Part shown: positions 6,355 through 14,833 of the stretch, in pieces
Position numbering within the stretch: position 1 is the stretch's first letter
Layout of the letters: each line of letters opens with the position of its first letter
Assembly: GCA_007122875.1 (NCBI GenBank)
Contig: SKSS01000102.1
Span: 1-32,158 of the forward strand
DNA from: Salinarchaeum sp.
GTDB lineage: Archaea; Halobacteriota; Halobacteria; Halobacteriales; QS-1-68-20
DNA length: 32,158 bases
Reading direction: 5' to 3'
Notes under the pieces: model-generated
What the model was told of the DNA's origin: nothing
Seen by the model: only the letters and a program-made list of their open reading frames with translations
Databases searched by the model: none
Position numbers and translations under genes: made by a program

Positions 6355-9300
6355 ATGAGTCGCGCGGATCTCTCTGCGGAGGAGCTAACCCTGCCGATCA
6401 AGCGGACCGACGGGGAGACCGTAGAAGAGCGGCTGACCGACAACGCCTACTACAACATCCTCCCGGCGCGGTACCTCCAGAAGGACGGGGATGGCGAGGT
6501 CGTCGAGGAACAGGAGGAACTGTTCGAGCGGGTCGCGAAGAACATCGCGCTCGCCGAGGCCGTCTTCGAAGCCGAGCGCCGCGACGTGGAGGTGACGGTC
6601 ACGCCCGACCAGCTCAAGCCCGATCACCCCCGCCGGGACGAACTCGCCGAGGAGGTGTTCGGAGCTGGCGTCACCGCCGATTCGGACGCTGAAACCACGC
6701 TGACCGAGTACAACGTCACGAAGTTCGCGTTCGATACGATCGTCCCGGCGCTTCCCGACGAGGTCCGCGACCATGTGGAGGACATCACCGAGGAGTTTCA
6801 GGAGATGATGGAACATCTCAGCTTCATGCCAAATTCGCCGACGCTCATGAACGCGGGCGGAGAACTCCAGCAGCTCTCGGCGTGCTTCGTAATGAGTCCC
6901 GACGACGACCTCACGGACATCCACGAGACGGCTAAAGAGGCGGCAGAGGTGTTCCAGTGCCTAACCGACGACACGCTGACGTACGTTGAGGACGAGGGAA
7001 TCATCTCGATTGCCGACGTGGAGCCCGGTGACCGGATCGTCCAGCGGAGCGGCGACGATCATCGGACGCGGCGAGTAACAGAGACGCACGCATACGACGA
7101 TGCACCGGTTCGAACGCTGGTCACCGAATGCGGAATCGAGATCACGGGCACACCAACCCACCGACTCTTGATCGACGACGAGTGGACCGAGATCGGAGAC
7201 GCTTCGCCCGGTGACGAACTCACGCTCCGACTCGGGTGGCTCCCGGATACCGATGCGTCTCCACCGCTCAAAACGGTCTCTGCTGGACCACAGTGGGCCG
7301 ACACTCGCGTTGTCGAAAACGAATCGATTGCCACCCTCCACGCTGCCGGTCTCAACGACTACGAGATTGCCGAGGAACTCGACTGCTCCCCGTCGACCGT
7401 TCAGCGTCGTCGCGCCGACGAACTCGGCCTCCCTCCCAACGGTACCGGTGGCCGTCCGGCTGGCCCGAGCTTCGACGGCGAACAGCTTATCGACCGCTAC
7501 GAGCAGGGACACACCGACAGCGAAATCGCGTCCGATCTCGAGGTGAGTACGGCAGCCGTCAGGCGGTATCGCGAAAAACACTCGCTCCAACCGAACGGTG
7601 AAGCGGTCAAAACCGTCACTCAGCCGATGAACCTCACGGCTGATCTTGCGGAACTCGTAGGCATGTGGGTCGGTGACGGCTCGAAGCACGAAAACGGCAT
7701 CCGATTCCATATCGAGCGCGAGGAGACCCTCGAGCACATCGATCGGTTGTCTCGACAGCTGTTCGACACGGGAATCGACTGGACGTGGGCTGGGGGATGC
7801 TACGAGGCGGTCATTCACAGCCACGAGATCAAGCGATGGTGGCTGGAGAACTTCGGAGACGCGAAACCACTTGCCCCAGACGCCTCGGTTCCTGACTGTA
7901 TTTGGAACGCGGGTCACGATCAGATCGGTGCATTCCTTCGGGGACTCTTTTCGACCGATGGGAGCCTCCAGAAGGGGAAGTATCCGCGACTGTGGAGCGC
8001 ATCCGGGCAACTGATCGACGACGTACAGCAGCTACTGCTCGGAATCGGCATTCCGGCGGCACGGTGGGAACTCGATTCCGACGAGCGGGAGTACTACAAC
8101 TTGGGTCCGGTCGGCGAGCAAGGACTCGAGGCGTTCGCCGAACTCGTCGGCTTCGTCGATGCACGGCAGGATCAGTTGTGCGAGACGCTCGAAACGACCT
8201 CGTGTCGGAACCCACAGCGCGGCCGGATCGTCGATGGAGTCGAGTGGAAACAGGAAATCACGTCCATCGAGGACGCCGGTACGGCGACCGTCTACGATGT
8301 GACCGTGGAGGAAGACCACGAGTACGTCGCAAACTCGATCGTCTCGCACAACAGCGGCGGCGGTGTCGGCTATGCGTTCTGGCAGCTTCGCCCCTACGGG
8401 GACGCCGTCGGCAGCACGGGCGGGATCGCCTCCGGGCCGATCACGTTCATGCGCACCTACGATCAGCTCTGTGAGACGATCGCACAGGGCGGCACCCGCC
8501 GGGGGGCACAGATGGCCGTCATGCGGGTCACGCACCCGGACGTGATCCAGTTCATCCACGCGAAAAACAAGGACGTCTCGCTGGCGCACTCGCTGCGGCT
8601 CAACGACCCGGACGACTTCACGCACAACTCCTTCATGGAGGCCTTAGAGGAGGCTCGCGAACTCATCGACGAAGAGGGGCGGGTGCCCGAACACCTCCGG
8701 AACGCCGTCGAGGGCCACCTCTCGAACTTCAACATCTCCGTCGGCGTCACCGACGACTTCATGCAGGCGCTCGAACACGGCGAGGAGTTCACGTTTATCA
8801 ACCCCCGAACCGACGAGCCTCACGTCGCGACCCCCGAGACGAAGGAACTCTACGAGACGTTCGACCTCGGCGAGTACGTCGAGGTCGGGGAGGTGCTCTC
8901 GATCCCCGCCGAGGAACTCTGGAACCGGATCGTCGAGGGCGCACACGAGAACGGCGAACCCGGCGTGATCTACCTCGAACGGGTGAACAAGGAACACTCG
9001 TTCGACGTGGAAGAATATTCCAACCATAGAATTCTTGCAACAAACCCCTGTGGTGAACAGCCGCTCGAAGAGTACGAGGCCTGCAACCTCGGCCACATCA
9101 ACCTCTCGACGGTTGCCGACCTCGACGCGCCGGACTGGCGGGTCTGGAGCGAGCGTCACGCCGCCGAGTACGACTCCACCGAGGAAGCGATCGAGGCGTT
9201 CTTGGCGGAGGCGATCGACTTCGAGGAACTCGATTACCGGATCGAGATGGGAACCCGCTTCCTCGAAAACGTCGTCACGATGTCGGACTTCCCGGTCCCA

Positions 9301-10854
9301 GAAATTGAGCGGACGGTCCGAGAGATGCGCAAGATCGGGCTGGGAATCATGGGGCTGGCCCAGCTGTACGTCCAACTCGGCGTCCAGTACGGCAGCGATC
9401 CGGCCAACGAGATCGCCCGCCAGGTGATGACCCACATCAACCACGGCTCGAAGTGGACCTCCCACGAGTTGGCACAGGAACGCGGGAGTTTCGCGCAGTG
9501 GGACGAGTCGAAGTACGCCGATCCGGTCCGCTACCGCGAGTGGTTCGAACACCAGACCGGCGAGGACGCCGACGACTGGGAAGATGGCTTCCCGATCCGA
9601 AACCACAACACGACGACGATCGCTCCCACGGGGACGACCGGAATGGTCGGAAACACGACGGGCGGCTGTGAGCCGATCTTCAACGTCGCGTACTACAAGA
9701 ACGTCTCCGACGACGTACAGGGCGACGAGATGCTCGTCGAGTTCGACGACTACTTCCTCAGGACGCTTGAAGCCAACAACATCGACGTCGAGGCTGTAAA
9801 GCAGGAGGCACAGGAGCAGATGGCGAACAACGAGTTCGAGGGCGTCGAGTCGCTACCATCCGTGCCGGACTCAATCTCGGAGCTGTTCGTCACGACGAGT
9901 GAGATCACCGCCAAACAGCATGCCGCCGTCCAGTGTGCCTGCCAGGCAGGAGTCGACTCGGCGATTTCGAAGACCGTAAACGCGCCGAACGACTCGACGG
10001 TCGAGGACGCCCGTGAGGTGTTCGAGTACATCTACGAGCACGGCGGTAAGGGCGTCACCTACTACCGCGACGGCACGCGATCGAAGCAGGTGCTCACGAC
10101 CCGCGCACAGAACGCGGAGTTCGCCGAAATGGACGAGGCCGAAGCCGCAGAGATGATCGTCGAACAGATCGAGACGATCTTCGGCGGCTTCGGCGAGTTC
10201 CTCGCCCGTTCTGACGTCAGTGCCGTTGTCGACGATGCGCTCGCCAGCGTGGACACCGGTGGAGCGGACGACAACCTGGCCGTGCGCCCCCGTCCCGACG
10301 TGCTCTACGGCGTGACCCAACGGATCGACACCGGTTACGGAAAGCTCTACGTCAACATCAACGAAGACGAGACGGGCCGGCCGTTCGAACTCTTCGCGAC
10401 GATCGGCAACTCCGGTGGCTTCACCAACTCCTTTACGGAGGCGCTGGCGAAGACGATCTCGACCGCCCTCCGGGCGGGGGTCGATCCCGACGAGATTGCC
10501 GACGAACTCACCGGCATCCGTTCGCCGAAAGTCGCCTGGGACAAGGGCGAGCAGGTCAACTCGATCCCGGATGCGATCGGAACCGCGATGCGTCGCTATC
10601 TGGATGGCGATGTCGAGAAGGCCCATCCCCAGCAACAGCACTTAGACGAGATCGAGGAGGCTGCCGAGCGGGAGACAGACGGCGGGGCGATGTCCGAGGA
10701 AGACGATGCGACGGAATCCGACGACAAGGACGACGACACCCAGGATCTGATCGCCAACGGTGAGAACCCCGAATGCCCCGAGTGCGGCTCACTGACGCTG
10801 TACTACTCGGAGGGCTGTAAGTCGTGTGAATCCTGTGGCTGGTCGGAGTGTTGA
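6355..10854 (+). CDS. nrdJ: Adenosylcobalamin-dependent (class II) ribonucleotide reductase with intein
   Basis: NrdJ reduces ribonucleotides to deoxyribonucleotides using an adenosylcobalamin radical. The precursor has 1499 residues, or 1034 after removal of the 465-residue intein. Visible elements are LSACFV (Cys177), the SGGGVGY loop interrupted by the intein, GGTRRGAQM, the active-site NPCGEQ (Cys899 in the precursor, about 434 mature), CNLGHINLS, PTGTTGMVGNTTGG and a C-terminal Cys-rich tail with CPECG and CxxCxxC (about 1475-1499). The tail probably relays reducing equivalents or binds zinc. The ATG at 6355 is preferred to an upstream TTG (6268). A 48-nt low-GC patch (9010-9057) surrounds NPCGEQ. 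The zinc-finger gene follows 24 nt after the stop. Confidence 0.95.
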   Translation: MSRADLSAEELTLPIKRTDGETVEERLTDNAYYNILPARYLQKDGDGEVVEEQEELFERVAKNIALAEAVFEAERRDVEVTVTPDQLKPDHPRRDELAEEVFGAGVTADSDAETTLTEYNVTKFAFDTIVPALPDEVRDHVEDITEEFQEMMEHLSFMPNSPTLMNAGGELQQLSACFVMSPDDDLTDIHETAKEAAEVFQCLTDDTLTYVEDEGIISIADVEPGDRIVQRSGDDHRTRRVTETHAYDDAPVRTLVTECGIEITGTPTHRLLIDDEWTEIGDASPGDELTLRLGWLPDTDASPPLKTVSAGPQWADTRVVENESIATLHAAGLNDYEIAEELDCSPSTVQRRRADELGLPPNGTGGRPAGPSFDGEQLIDRYEQGHTDSEIASDLEVSTAAVRRYREKHSLQPNGEAVKTVTQPMNLTADLAELVGMWVGDGSKHENGIRFHIEREETLEHIDRLSRQLFDTGIDWTWAGGCYEAVIHSHEIKRWWLENFGDAKPLAPDASVPDCIWNAGHDQIGAFLRGLFSTDGSLQKGKYPRLWSASGQLIDDVQQLLLGIGIPAARWELDSDEREYYNLGPVGEQGLEAFAELVGFVDARQDQLCETLETTSCRNPQRGRIVDGVEWKQEITSIEDAGTATVYDVTVEEDHEYVANSIVSHNSGGGVGYAFWQLRPYGDAVGSTGGIASGPITFMRTYDQLCETIAQGGTRRGAQMAVMRVTHPDVIQFIHAKNKDVSLAHSLRLNDPDDFTHNSFMEALEEARELIDEEGRVPEHLRNAVEGHLSNFNISVGVTDDFMQALEHGEEFTFINPRTDEPHVATPETKELYETFDLGEYVEVGEVLSIPAEELWNRIVEGAHENGEPGVIYLERVNKEHSFDVEEYSNHRILATNPCGEQPLEEYEACNLGHINLSTVADLDAPDWRVWSERHAAEYDSTEEAIEAFLAEAIDFEELDYRIEMGTRFLENVVTMSDFPVPEIERTVREMRKIGLGIMGLAQLYVQLGVQYGSDPANEIARQVMTHINHGSKWTSHELAQERGSFAQWDESKYADPVRYREWFEHQTGEDADDWEDGFPIRNHNTTTIAPTGTTGMVGNTTGGCEPIFNVAYYKNVSDDVQGDEMLVEFDDYFLRTLEANNIDVEAVKQEAQEQMANNEFEGVESLPSVPDSISELFVTTSEITAKQHAAVQCACQAGVDSAISKTVNAPNDSTVEDAREVFEYIYEHGGKGVTYYRDGTRSKQVLTTRAQNAEFAEMDEAEAAEMIVEQIETIFGGFGEFLARSDVSAVVDDALASVDTGGADDNLAVRPRPDVLYGVTQRIDTGYGKLYVNINEDETGRPFELFATIGNSGGFTNSFTEALAKTISTALRAGVDPDEIADELTGIRSPKVAWDKGEQVNSIPDAIGTAMRRYLDGDVEKAHPQQQHLDEIEEAAERETDGGAMSEEDDATESDDKDDDTQDLIANGENPECPECGSLTLYYSEGCKSCESCGWSEC
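6958..8352 (+). mobile_element. Intein with LAGLIDADG endonuclease and two HTH motifs, inside nrdJ
   Basis: The intein starts at Cys (TGC 6958) and ends VSHN (AAC 8350-8352), followed by Ser of SGGGVGY. It therefore interrupts the RNR substrate loop. Its N-terminal CLTDDTLTY and C-terminal VYDVTVEEDHEYVANSIV are standard splicing blocks. LAGLIDADG motifs are LVGMWVGDGS (intein residue about 233) and FLRGLFSTDGS (about 326), with acidic residues kept, so the endonuclease looks intact. Between splicing domain and endonuclease lie two resolvase-like helix-turn-helix segments (about 122-158 and 174-205), probably target-binding modules. The whole frame is open, so splicing should yield functional RNR. 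Confidence 0.95.
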
Positions 10855-10878
10855 CCCGTCGCCGGGCGGCTACGGAAC

Positions 10879-11016
10879 ATGAGTGACGACACCGAGGCGG
10901 TCCGCGGGCGTCCCTGCCCGCTCTGTGGCGAACGGATGATCGAACGACACTGCAAATACGTCTGTCCGAACCACGGCGTCGTTTACGACTGCGGAGACAC
11001 GTTCTGGACGCAGTAG
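10879..11016 (+). CDS. Small zinc-finger protein (45 residues)
   Basis: The short reading frame starts ATG at 10879 and stops TAG at 11014. It has a CPLCG knuckle (residues 13-17) and a second set CKYVCPNHG (25-33) plus Cys38, with conserved-looking aromatic residues (YDCGDTFW). It resembles the small CPxCG zinc-finger proteins found across haloarchaea (HVO_2523-like, from memory). Such proteins are thought to act in regulation or protein contacts, but the role here is unknown. It is 24 nt downstream of nrdJ and probably co-transcribed. Confidence 0.8.
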   Translation: MSDDTEAVRGRPCPLCGERMIERHCKYVCPNHGVVYDCGDTFWTQ

Positions 11017-11028
11017 TCCTGTCCCCGA

Positions 11029-11697
11029 TCAACTCTCCACGCCGTCCGTTCGGCGGTCGAGCGCGCTTCTGTAGGCCGGCCCGGCGAGGACGGCGAGTGC
11101 GGCCACCGCCGTGAGCACGATGACCGTCATCGGGACCGACGGGAGCGCCCCGGCCGAGAGATCCCTGACCGAGGCACCCGCGACGACCGCCAGAACCGTC
11201 CAGTGAAGTTCACCGAGGACCGTTCCCACGAGAAACGGTTGGGGTCGGACCCGAGAGAGTCCGGCCGCGTAGGAGATCGGATCCGACGGCGTCGGGGCCA
11301 GCCGCGCGGCGAGCACGCCTCGAACGTCGCCTGTCACCTCGAAGTACGCTTCGCCGCTTGCACAGAGACGGCCGAGTAGCCCGTCCGTACAGCGGAGATA
11401 CCGTCCGGCGAGGTAGGGAGGGATCGAAGAGAGCGTCGTTCCGAGCAACGCGACCGGGACGCCGACCGCGACACCGTACCCGTAGCCGACGACCGCGGCG
11501 GCCGCCATCGTCGGAATCGCCAGTACCGGACGGATGAGATACAGGCCGACGAGCGCCAGGGCGAACGCGGCCGGATCGCTCACGGTTCGCTCGACGAGCC
11601 CGAGCGTCGGCTCTGGGGCGCTCGAAAACGTAACCGCCACGAGAAGCACGAGCAGCCCCATCCCGGCCATCTGCCGTCGTGGGAGCCGACGGAGCAT
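11029..11697 (-). CDS. TVP38/TMEM64/DedA-type (VTT domain) membrane protein
   Basis: The 222-residue polytopic protein has about five hydrophobic segments. The central block (G-YGYGVAVGVPVALLG, then PPYLAGRYL and ARLAPTPSDPISYAAGLSRV) matches the VTT/SNARE-associated family. Members are thought to act in lipid scrambling or flipping; the substrate here is unknown. The ATG at 11697 is chosen because a TATA-like element (CGTTTATC on the minus strand, about 11721-11729) lies 27 nt upstream, giving a leaderless mRNA. A longer frame upstream only mirrors the divergent gene. It converges with the zinc-finger gene. Confidence 0.85.
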   Translation of the reverse strand: MLRRLPRRQMAGMGLLVLLVAVTFSSAPEPTLGLVERTVSDPAAFALALVGLYLIRPVLAIPTMAAAAVVGYGYGVAVGVPVALLGTTLSSIPPYLAGRYLRCTDGLLGRLCASGEAYFEVTGDVRGVLAARLAPTPSDPISYAAGLSRVRPQPFLVGTVLGELHWTVLAVVAGASVRDLSAGALPSVPMTVIVLTAVAALAVLAGPAYRSALDRRTDGVES

Positions 11698-11720
11698 CCT
11701 TCGCGGGTATTCGTCACCGG

Positions 11721-11729
11721 GATAAACGC
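11721..11729. promoter_or_regulatory. Shared TATA element between two divergent genes
   Basis: GATAAACGC (plus) / GCGTTTATC (minus) lies about 27 nt from the ATG at 11697 on the minus side and about 34 nt from the GTG at 11759 on the plus side. No other A/T-rich element lies in this 61-bp gap, so one TATA box may serve both directions. Confidence 0.45.
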
Positions 11730-11758
11730 TTTGTGGTCGGGACCAGTTCAGTCCATTG

Positions 11759-12133
11759 GTGGTCCGATTGTCGAACAGCCCGGACGATCCGGTCGAACTC
11801 GCGCTCGATCTACTCGCGAAACTCGAACACGAAGAGCTGTCGGTCAAGGACGTCGTCGATCGGATCGAACTGGTGACGACCCACCCGAGAGCCACGCGCC
11901 GAGTGCTCGACGAAGCGGAACGTCGCGGGGTGATCGAACGCGACGGCGGCGTCGTCAGACCCGCTGGCGGCAGCTTCCTTCGGTTCGAAAGCGAGATCGT
12001 GATTCGCGAGGGGGAGTTCAACTGCCGCCGTTGCGGGGCGGGGCTGTCGAACGGGCACTTCGTTAAACTGGAACACGGAGAACTTGGGCCGTTCGGCTCG
12101 TCCTGTATCCGGAAGGTCACCGGCCGCGACTGA
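11759..12133 (+). CDS. HTH/zinc-ribbon protein of unknown function
   Basis: The 124-residue protein has an N-terminal winged-helix-like part (ALDLLAKLEHEELSVKD, then TRRVLDEAERRGVIERD). Its C-terminal part has Cys pairs (FNCRRCGAGL and SSCIRK) suggestive of a zinc ribbon. It looks like a conserved haloarchaeal family (DUF5830-like, from memory). DNA binding is inferred. The start is a GTG at 11759; a TTG codon precedes it and no ATG is available. It is divergent from the VTT gene, and its last 17 nt overlap the convergent gene at 12117. Confidence 0.65.
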   Translation: MVRLSNSPDDPVELALDLLAKLEHEELSVKDVVDRIELVTTHPRATRRVLDEAERRGVIERDGGVVRPAGGSFLRFESEIVIREGEFNCRRCGAGLSNGHFVKLEHGELGPFGSSCIRKVTGRD

Positions 12134-13328
12134 GTTCCTCGATCAACTTCTCGATCGTTCGCCGTTGTCGCTCGATGGCCTCCGTCTGACGCTCGACCGT
12201 CTCGGTGAGTTCGTCGAGACGCGCCTCGACTGCCGCGTCGGCACGACCGTCCTCGTCGGTCGTCGTCTCGGCTGCAGATCCCGAGGCGTCCGTCGAACCG
12301 GCTTCCGTGGGTTCGCCGGGTTCTGTGCTATCGGCGTCGGAACCGGACGACGACGAGTCCGATCCGATCGCCCTGAGTTCATCGCCGAGTACGTCCGCCG
12401 CGGTCATCTCGGCTCCGGTCCCTTCGACGCTCGAACGCCCGTCGTCGACCGACCGTCCCTCGCTTCGATCGACCACCGCATCGGCTTCGGATTCGGCGTC
12501 CCCGTCGATGGCCTCGTTCTCGGGGACTTCATGCGTCGCTCCGTCGGCCCCGGTGAGGTCGGATTCGGTTGGGGAGTCACCGCCGGCTTCGATGTCGTCG
12601 TCCGCGCCAATCGAGCCGGTGTTGAGGGGATCGATCCCCTCGTCGAATGCGACCTCCGCGTGTTCGCTCGGTGCGTCCTCGTCTTCGTCTCCCCCAACGG
12701 CTGCCTTCAGTTCCGCGTGGGAAGTGACGTCGTGATATGCGAACAGGGCGTTTTCGAGCCGTTCGCGGAGATCGCGCGCCTGCTCGTTGGGGGCTTTGAT
12801 TCGTTCGGGGCGGCCCTCCGTTTCGAGAACGACGCCAGTCGCGACGCTCCCCTCCTCGAAATCAAGCCCGATCACGTCGTCGTAGTGGAAGCTTCGGTAC
12901 TCGTCGTCCCAGACCGCTCCACCGATGTGTTTGATCAGTCGCTGGCTGGTGACGACGACGGTCAACTCGCTGAACCGGTACGTCTGCTTCACCGTCTCGC
13001 CCGCATCAGTGACGTTCGCTGCGCTGAGGACGCCCGCAAGTACCGGATGCAGCGCGTCGTCGATGCGATCGTTCGGGACGGAAAACGACCGCGTTCCGTC
13101 GAGGCCGTAGTCGAGGACGATCTCGGCCTTCCGGCGCTTTTCGTTGACGTCGACGCGCTCAGCCCCGTGTGGATACTCCTCGACGGACTCGTCGCTCAAC
13201 AGCCCCTCTCCGCGGTAGATCAGGGTCCGCTTCGGCGTCACCAGCAGCCGATCCTCGCCACCGAGTGGGACCTCCGCTGCGACCTGTTCGCCGTCTAAGG
13301 AGGATTCCACGATCTCCGGATGACTCAT
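12117..13328 (-). CDS. PH-like domain protein with acidic linker and C-terminal coiled coil
   Basis: The 403-residue protein has three parts. Residues about 1-210 hold two similar beta-rich segments (LLVTPKRTLIYRGEG and LTVVVTSQRLIKHIGG), which look like tandem bacterial-PH-like domains. About 210-350 is a Ser/Asp/Glu-rich disordered linker. The last 50 or so residues form a coiled coil (ARLDELTETVERQTEAIERQ). The family is common in haloarchaea but has no known role. A TATA box (TTTTATGCTA, minus, 13360-13351) 27 nt upstream makes the ATG at 13328 the leaderless start. The opposite strand is also open for most of this length but has no domain logic. Confidence 0.8.
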   Translation of the reverse strand: MSHPEIVESSLDGEQVAAEVPLGGEDRLLVTPKRTLIYRGEGLLSDESVEEYPHGAERVDVNEKRRKAEIVLDYGLDGTRSFSVPNDRIDDALHPVLAGVLSAANVTDAGETVKQTYRFSELTVVVTSQRLIKHIGGAVWDDEYRSFHYDDVIGLDFEEGSVATGVVLETEGRPERIKAPNEQARDLRERLENALFAYHDVTSHAELKAAVGGDEDEDAPSEHAEVAFDEGIDPLNTGSIGADDDIEAGGDSPTESDLTGADGATHEVPENEAIDGDAESEADAVVDRSEGRSVDDGRSSVEGTGAEMTAADVLGDELRAIGSDSSSSGSDADSTEPGEPTEAGSTDASGSAAETTTDEDGRADAAVEARLDELTETVERQTEAIERQRRTIEKLIEELSRGR

Positions 13329-13350
13329 TGTCGCTACACTACCCCTCCCG

Positions 13351-13360
13351 TAGCATAAAA
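13351..13360 (-). promoter_or_regulatory. TATA box for the gene starting at 13328
   Basis: TTTTATGCTA on the minus strand is centred about 27 nt upstream of the ATG, giving a leaderless transcript. Confidence 0.6.
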
Positions 13361-13477
13361 CCGACGACCGATACCCGAACCGACGACGCCCGGCTCACCG
13401 GGGTGAATCCCGCTCTGAGACCCGTTCTCGCGTTCGTCGGTACAAAGCTTCATGCACGTCGACCGACCTCTCCCCTC

Positions 13478-14443
13478 ATGATCAACTCAACGGACGATCC
13501 GGACTCCCGCTCCGGTGTGACGATGGCCAGACTCCCGGCCCCGACGCCCGCTCGACGCACTCGGATCGCACTGTTCGCCGATCCTCACGTCGCCACGCGA
13601 GCTTCAGGAGGACCAAACGTTTCGGAGGCGACCGAACGACGGCTGATCGAGGCGATCCGGGACGTGAACACCAGGGAGGTAGACGCCGTCGTCTCGACGG
13701 GCGATCTCACCAACGACGGCGAACCGTGGAACGGCAAACGGGTGGACGATATCCTCAACGGCCTTGACGTACCGTTTCACGCCGTACCGGGCAATCACGA
13801 CGTCCCGAAGGCCGCCGACGATCACGACTCACTCTCGCTGTCCGCGTTCGCCGGGCGGTATGCTCCCGACGAACCGCCGTTCGTCGTCGAGGTCGGCGGG
13901 ATCGACCTGATCGGCCTGAACAGCGCGACCACGCCCGAGGGCGAACTCCGGGACACACACGAGGGCTGCGTCTCGAACGAGCAACGCGACTGGCTGGCAC
14001 AAACCCTTCCGGATCTCGAGGAGCCGGTCGTGATGGTCCATCACAACCTCTCGCCGGTCTGTTCACAGATCCGCGCTGAGATCGACGACACCGTAGACGG
14101 GATGCGGATGCCGCCGCTGATGCGCGATCCCGACCCGCTGACGGAACTCCTCGCCGAACACGGCGTTCCGCTAACACTCTCCGGCCACATTCACATGCCG
14201 ATGGTCGGCCGGGAGGGTCCGCTGTGGGAGATCGCCGCGCCGTCGACGTGTTCGTTCCCGCAGGCGTACCTCGTGATCGAGTTCGGTCCGGAAGGGACGA
14301 CGGTGACGTTCGTGCCGCTCGGGGATCGGACGGCATCCGACGAGGCGTTCGAACTCGGGATGGCGTACGCCCCGCTCTCGGCGCGACTGACGGGAATGGC
14401 GGCCGCTCGGCTGGCCTCGTTCCCGCTCGCCGAGGAGCGGTGA
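13478..14443 (+). CDS. Calcineurin-like metallophosphoesterase
   Basis: The 321-residue phosphoesterase has all metal-binding blocks in order: DPH (the DxH motif, about residue 34), GDLTND, GNHD, VHHN and the C-terminal GHIH. Two metal ions (Mn/Fe/Zn) would be bound. The substrate cannot be read from sequence; relatives include cyclic-nucleotide phosphodiesterases and general phosphatases. No signal peptide is visible, so it is cytoplasmic. The ATG at 13478 is chosen; an ATG 15 codons later (13523) is a possible alternative, and upstream frames overlap the neighbouring gene. It ends 51 bp before tRNA-Met. Confidence 0.9.
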   Translation: MINSTDDPDSRSGVTMARLPAPTPARRTRIALFADPHVATRASGGPNVSEATERRLIEAIRDVNTREVDAVVSTGDLTNDGEPWNGKRVDDILNGLDVPFHAVPGNHDVPKAADDHDSLSLSAFAGRYAPDEPPFVVEVGGIDLIGLNSATTPEGELRDTHEGCVSNEQRDWLAQTLPDLEEPVVMVHHNLSPVCSQIRAEIDDTVDGMRMPPLMRDPDPLTELLAEHGVPLTLSGHIHMPMVGREGPLWEIAAPSTCSFPQAYLVIEFGPEGTTVTFVPLGDRTASDEAFELGMAYAPLSARLTGMAAARLASFPLAEER

Positions 14444-14494
14444 GTCGGTGGCAATGAGAAGGTTAAAGGGGGCTACCGGCCAACTCGGAATCGA

Positions 14495-14637
14495 GCCCGG
14501 GTGGCTTAGCTGGACATAGCGCCGCACTCATAGGGTTTCGAGTTCGGTGACGGCGCGTTTCCCATGTCCGACCGAGGCCCGCCGAGCCTCGAACCTGGGA
14601 CATGCGGAGATCGAGGGTTCGAAGCCCTCCCCGGGCA
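14495..14637 (+). tRNA. Elongator tRNA-Met(CAT) with 69-nt intron
   Basis: The acceptor is GCCCGGG (14495-14501) with CCCGGGC (14630-14636) and discriminator A at 14637. The anticodon stem is CCGCA (14522-14526) with TGCGG (14603-14607), and the anticodon CAT is at 14529-14531. An intron at 14533-14601 follows position 37, the canonical archaeal site, and leaves a 74-nt mature tRNA. Haloarchaeal elongator tRNA-Met genes are known to carry an intron here. The intron ends can pair near the junctions, as the splicing endonuclease requires. A TTAAAGG stretch near 14463 may be its TATA box. Confidence 0.95.
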
Positions 14638-14833
14638 CTTTTCAGCGTCAGTGATAGGGATCATCGAAGCAGTCCGTAGTTTTGCAGCAGATCCATCTGT
14701 GGTTTGTCAGAAGCACCGTGCAAGAGACAGGGCGCGAATGGGTCAATGGACGATCCTTGGTAAACACCTGCAGATTTTTCAGGAGATGAAGCTATGTGAG
14801 TGTTTCCCAAAGTGGAATGTGGGTGAACCACTG

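Noticed and set aside
5918-6358. 146-residue open frame upstream of RNR
   Set aside because: It is basic, has no motif and crosses the probable promoter; not haloarchaeal in composition.
8644-9606. 320-residue open frame on the minus strand
   Set aside because: It is antisense to the RNR coding region and has no recognisable domain.
12084-13298. 404-residue open frame on the plus strand
   Set aside because: It is antisense to the PH-like/coiled-coil gene, has no acidic bias or motif, and arises from GC-rich codon bias.
14533-14601. tRNA-Met intron as a box C/D guide RNA
   Set aside because: No convincing C and D boxes could be found; only the splicing fold is supported.
14564-14833. 90-residue N-terminal extension of the SnoaL-like gene
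   Set aside because: It begins inside the tRNA-Met intron and is not acidic; the ATG at 14834 fits the domain.
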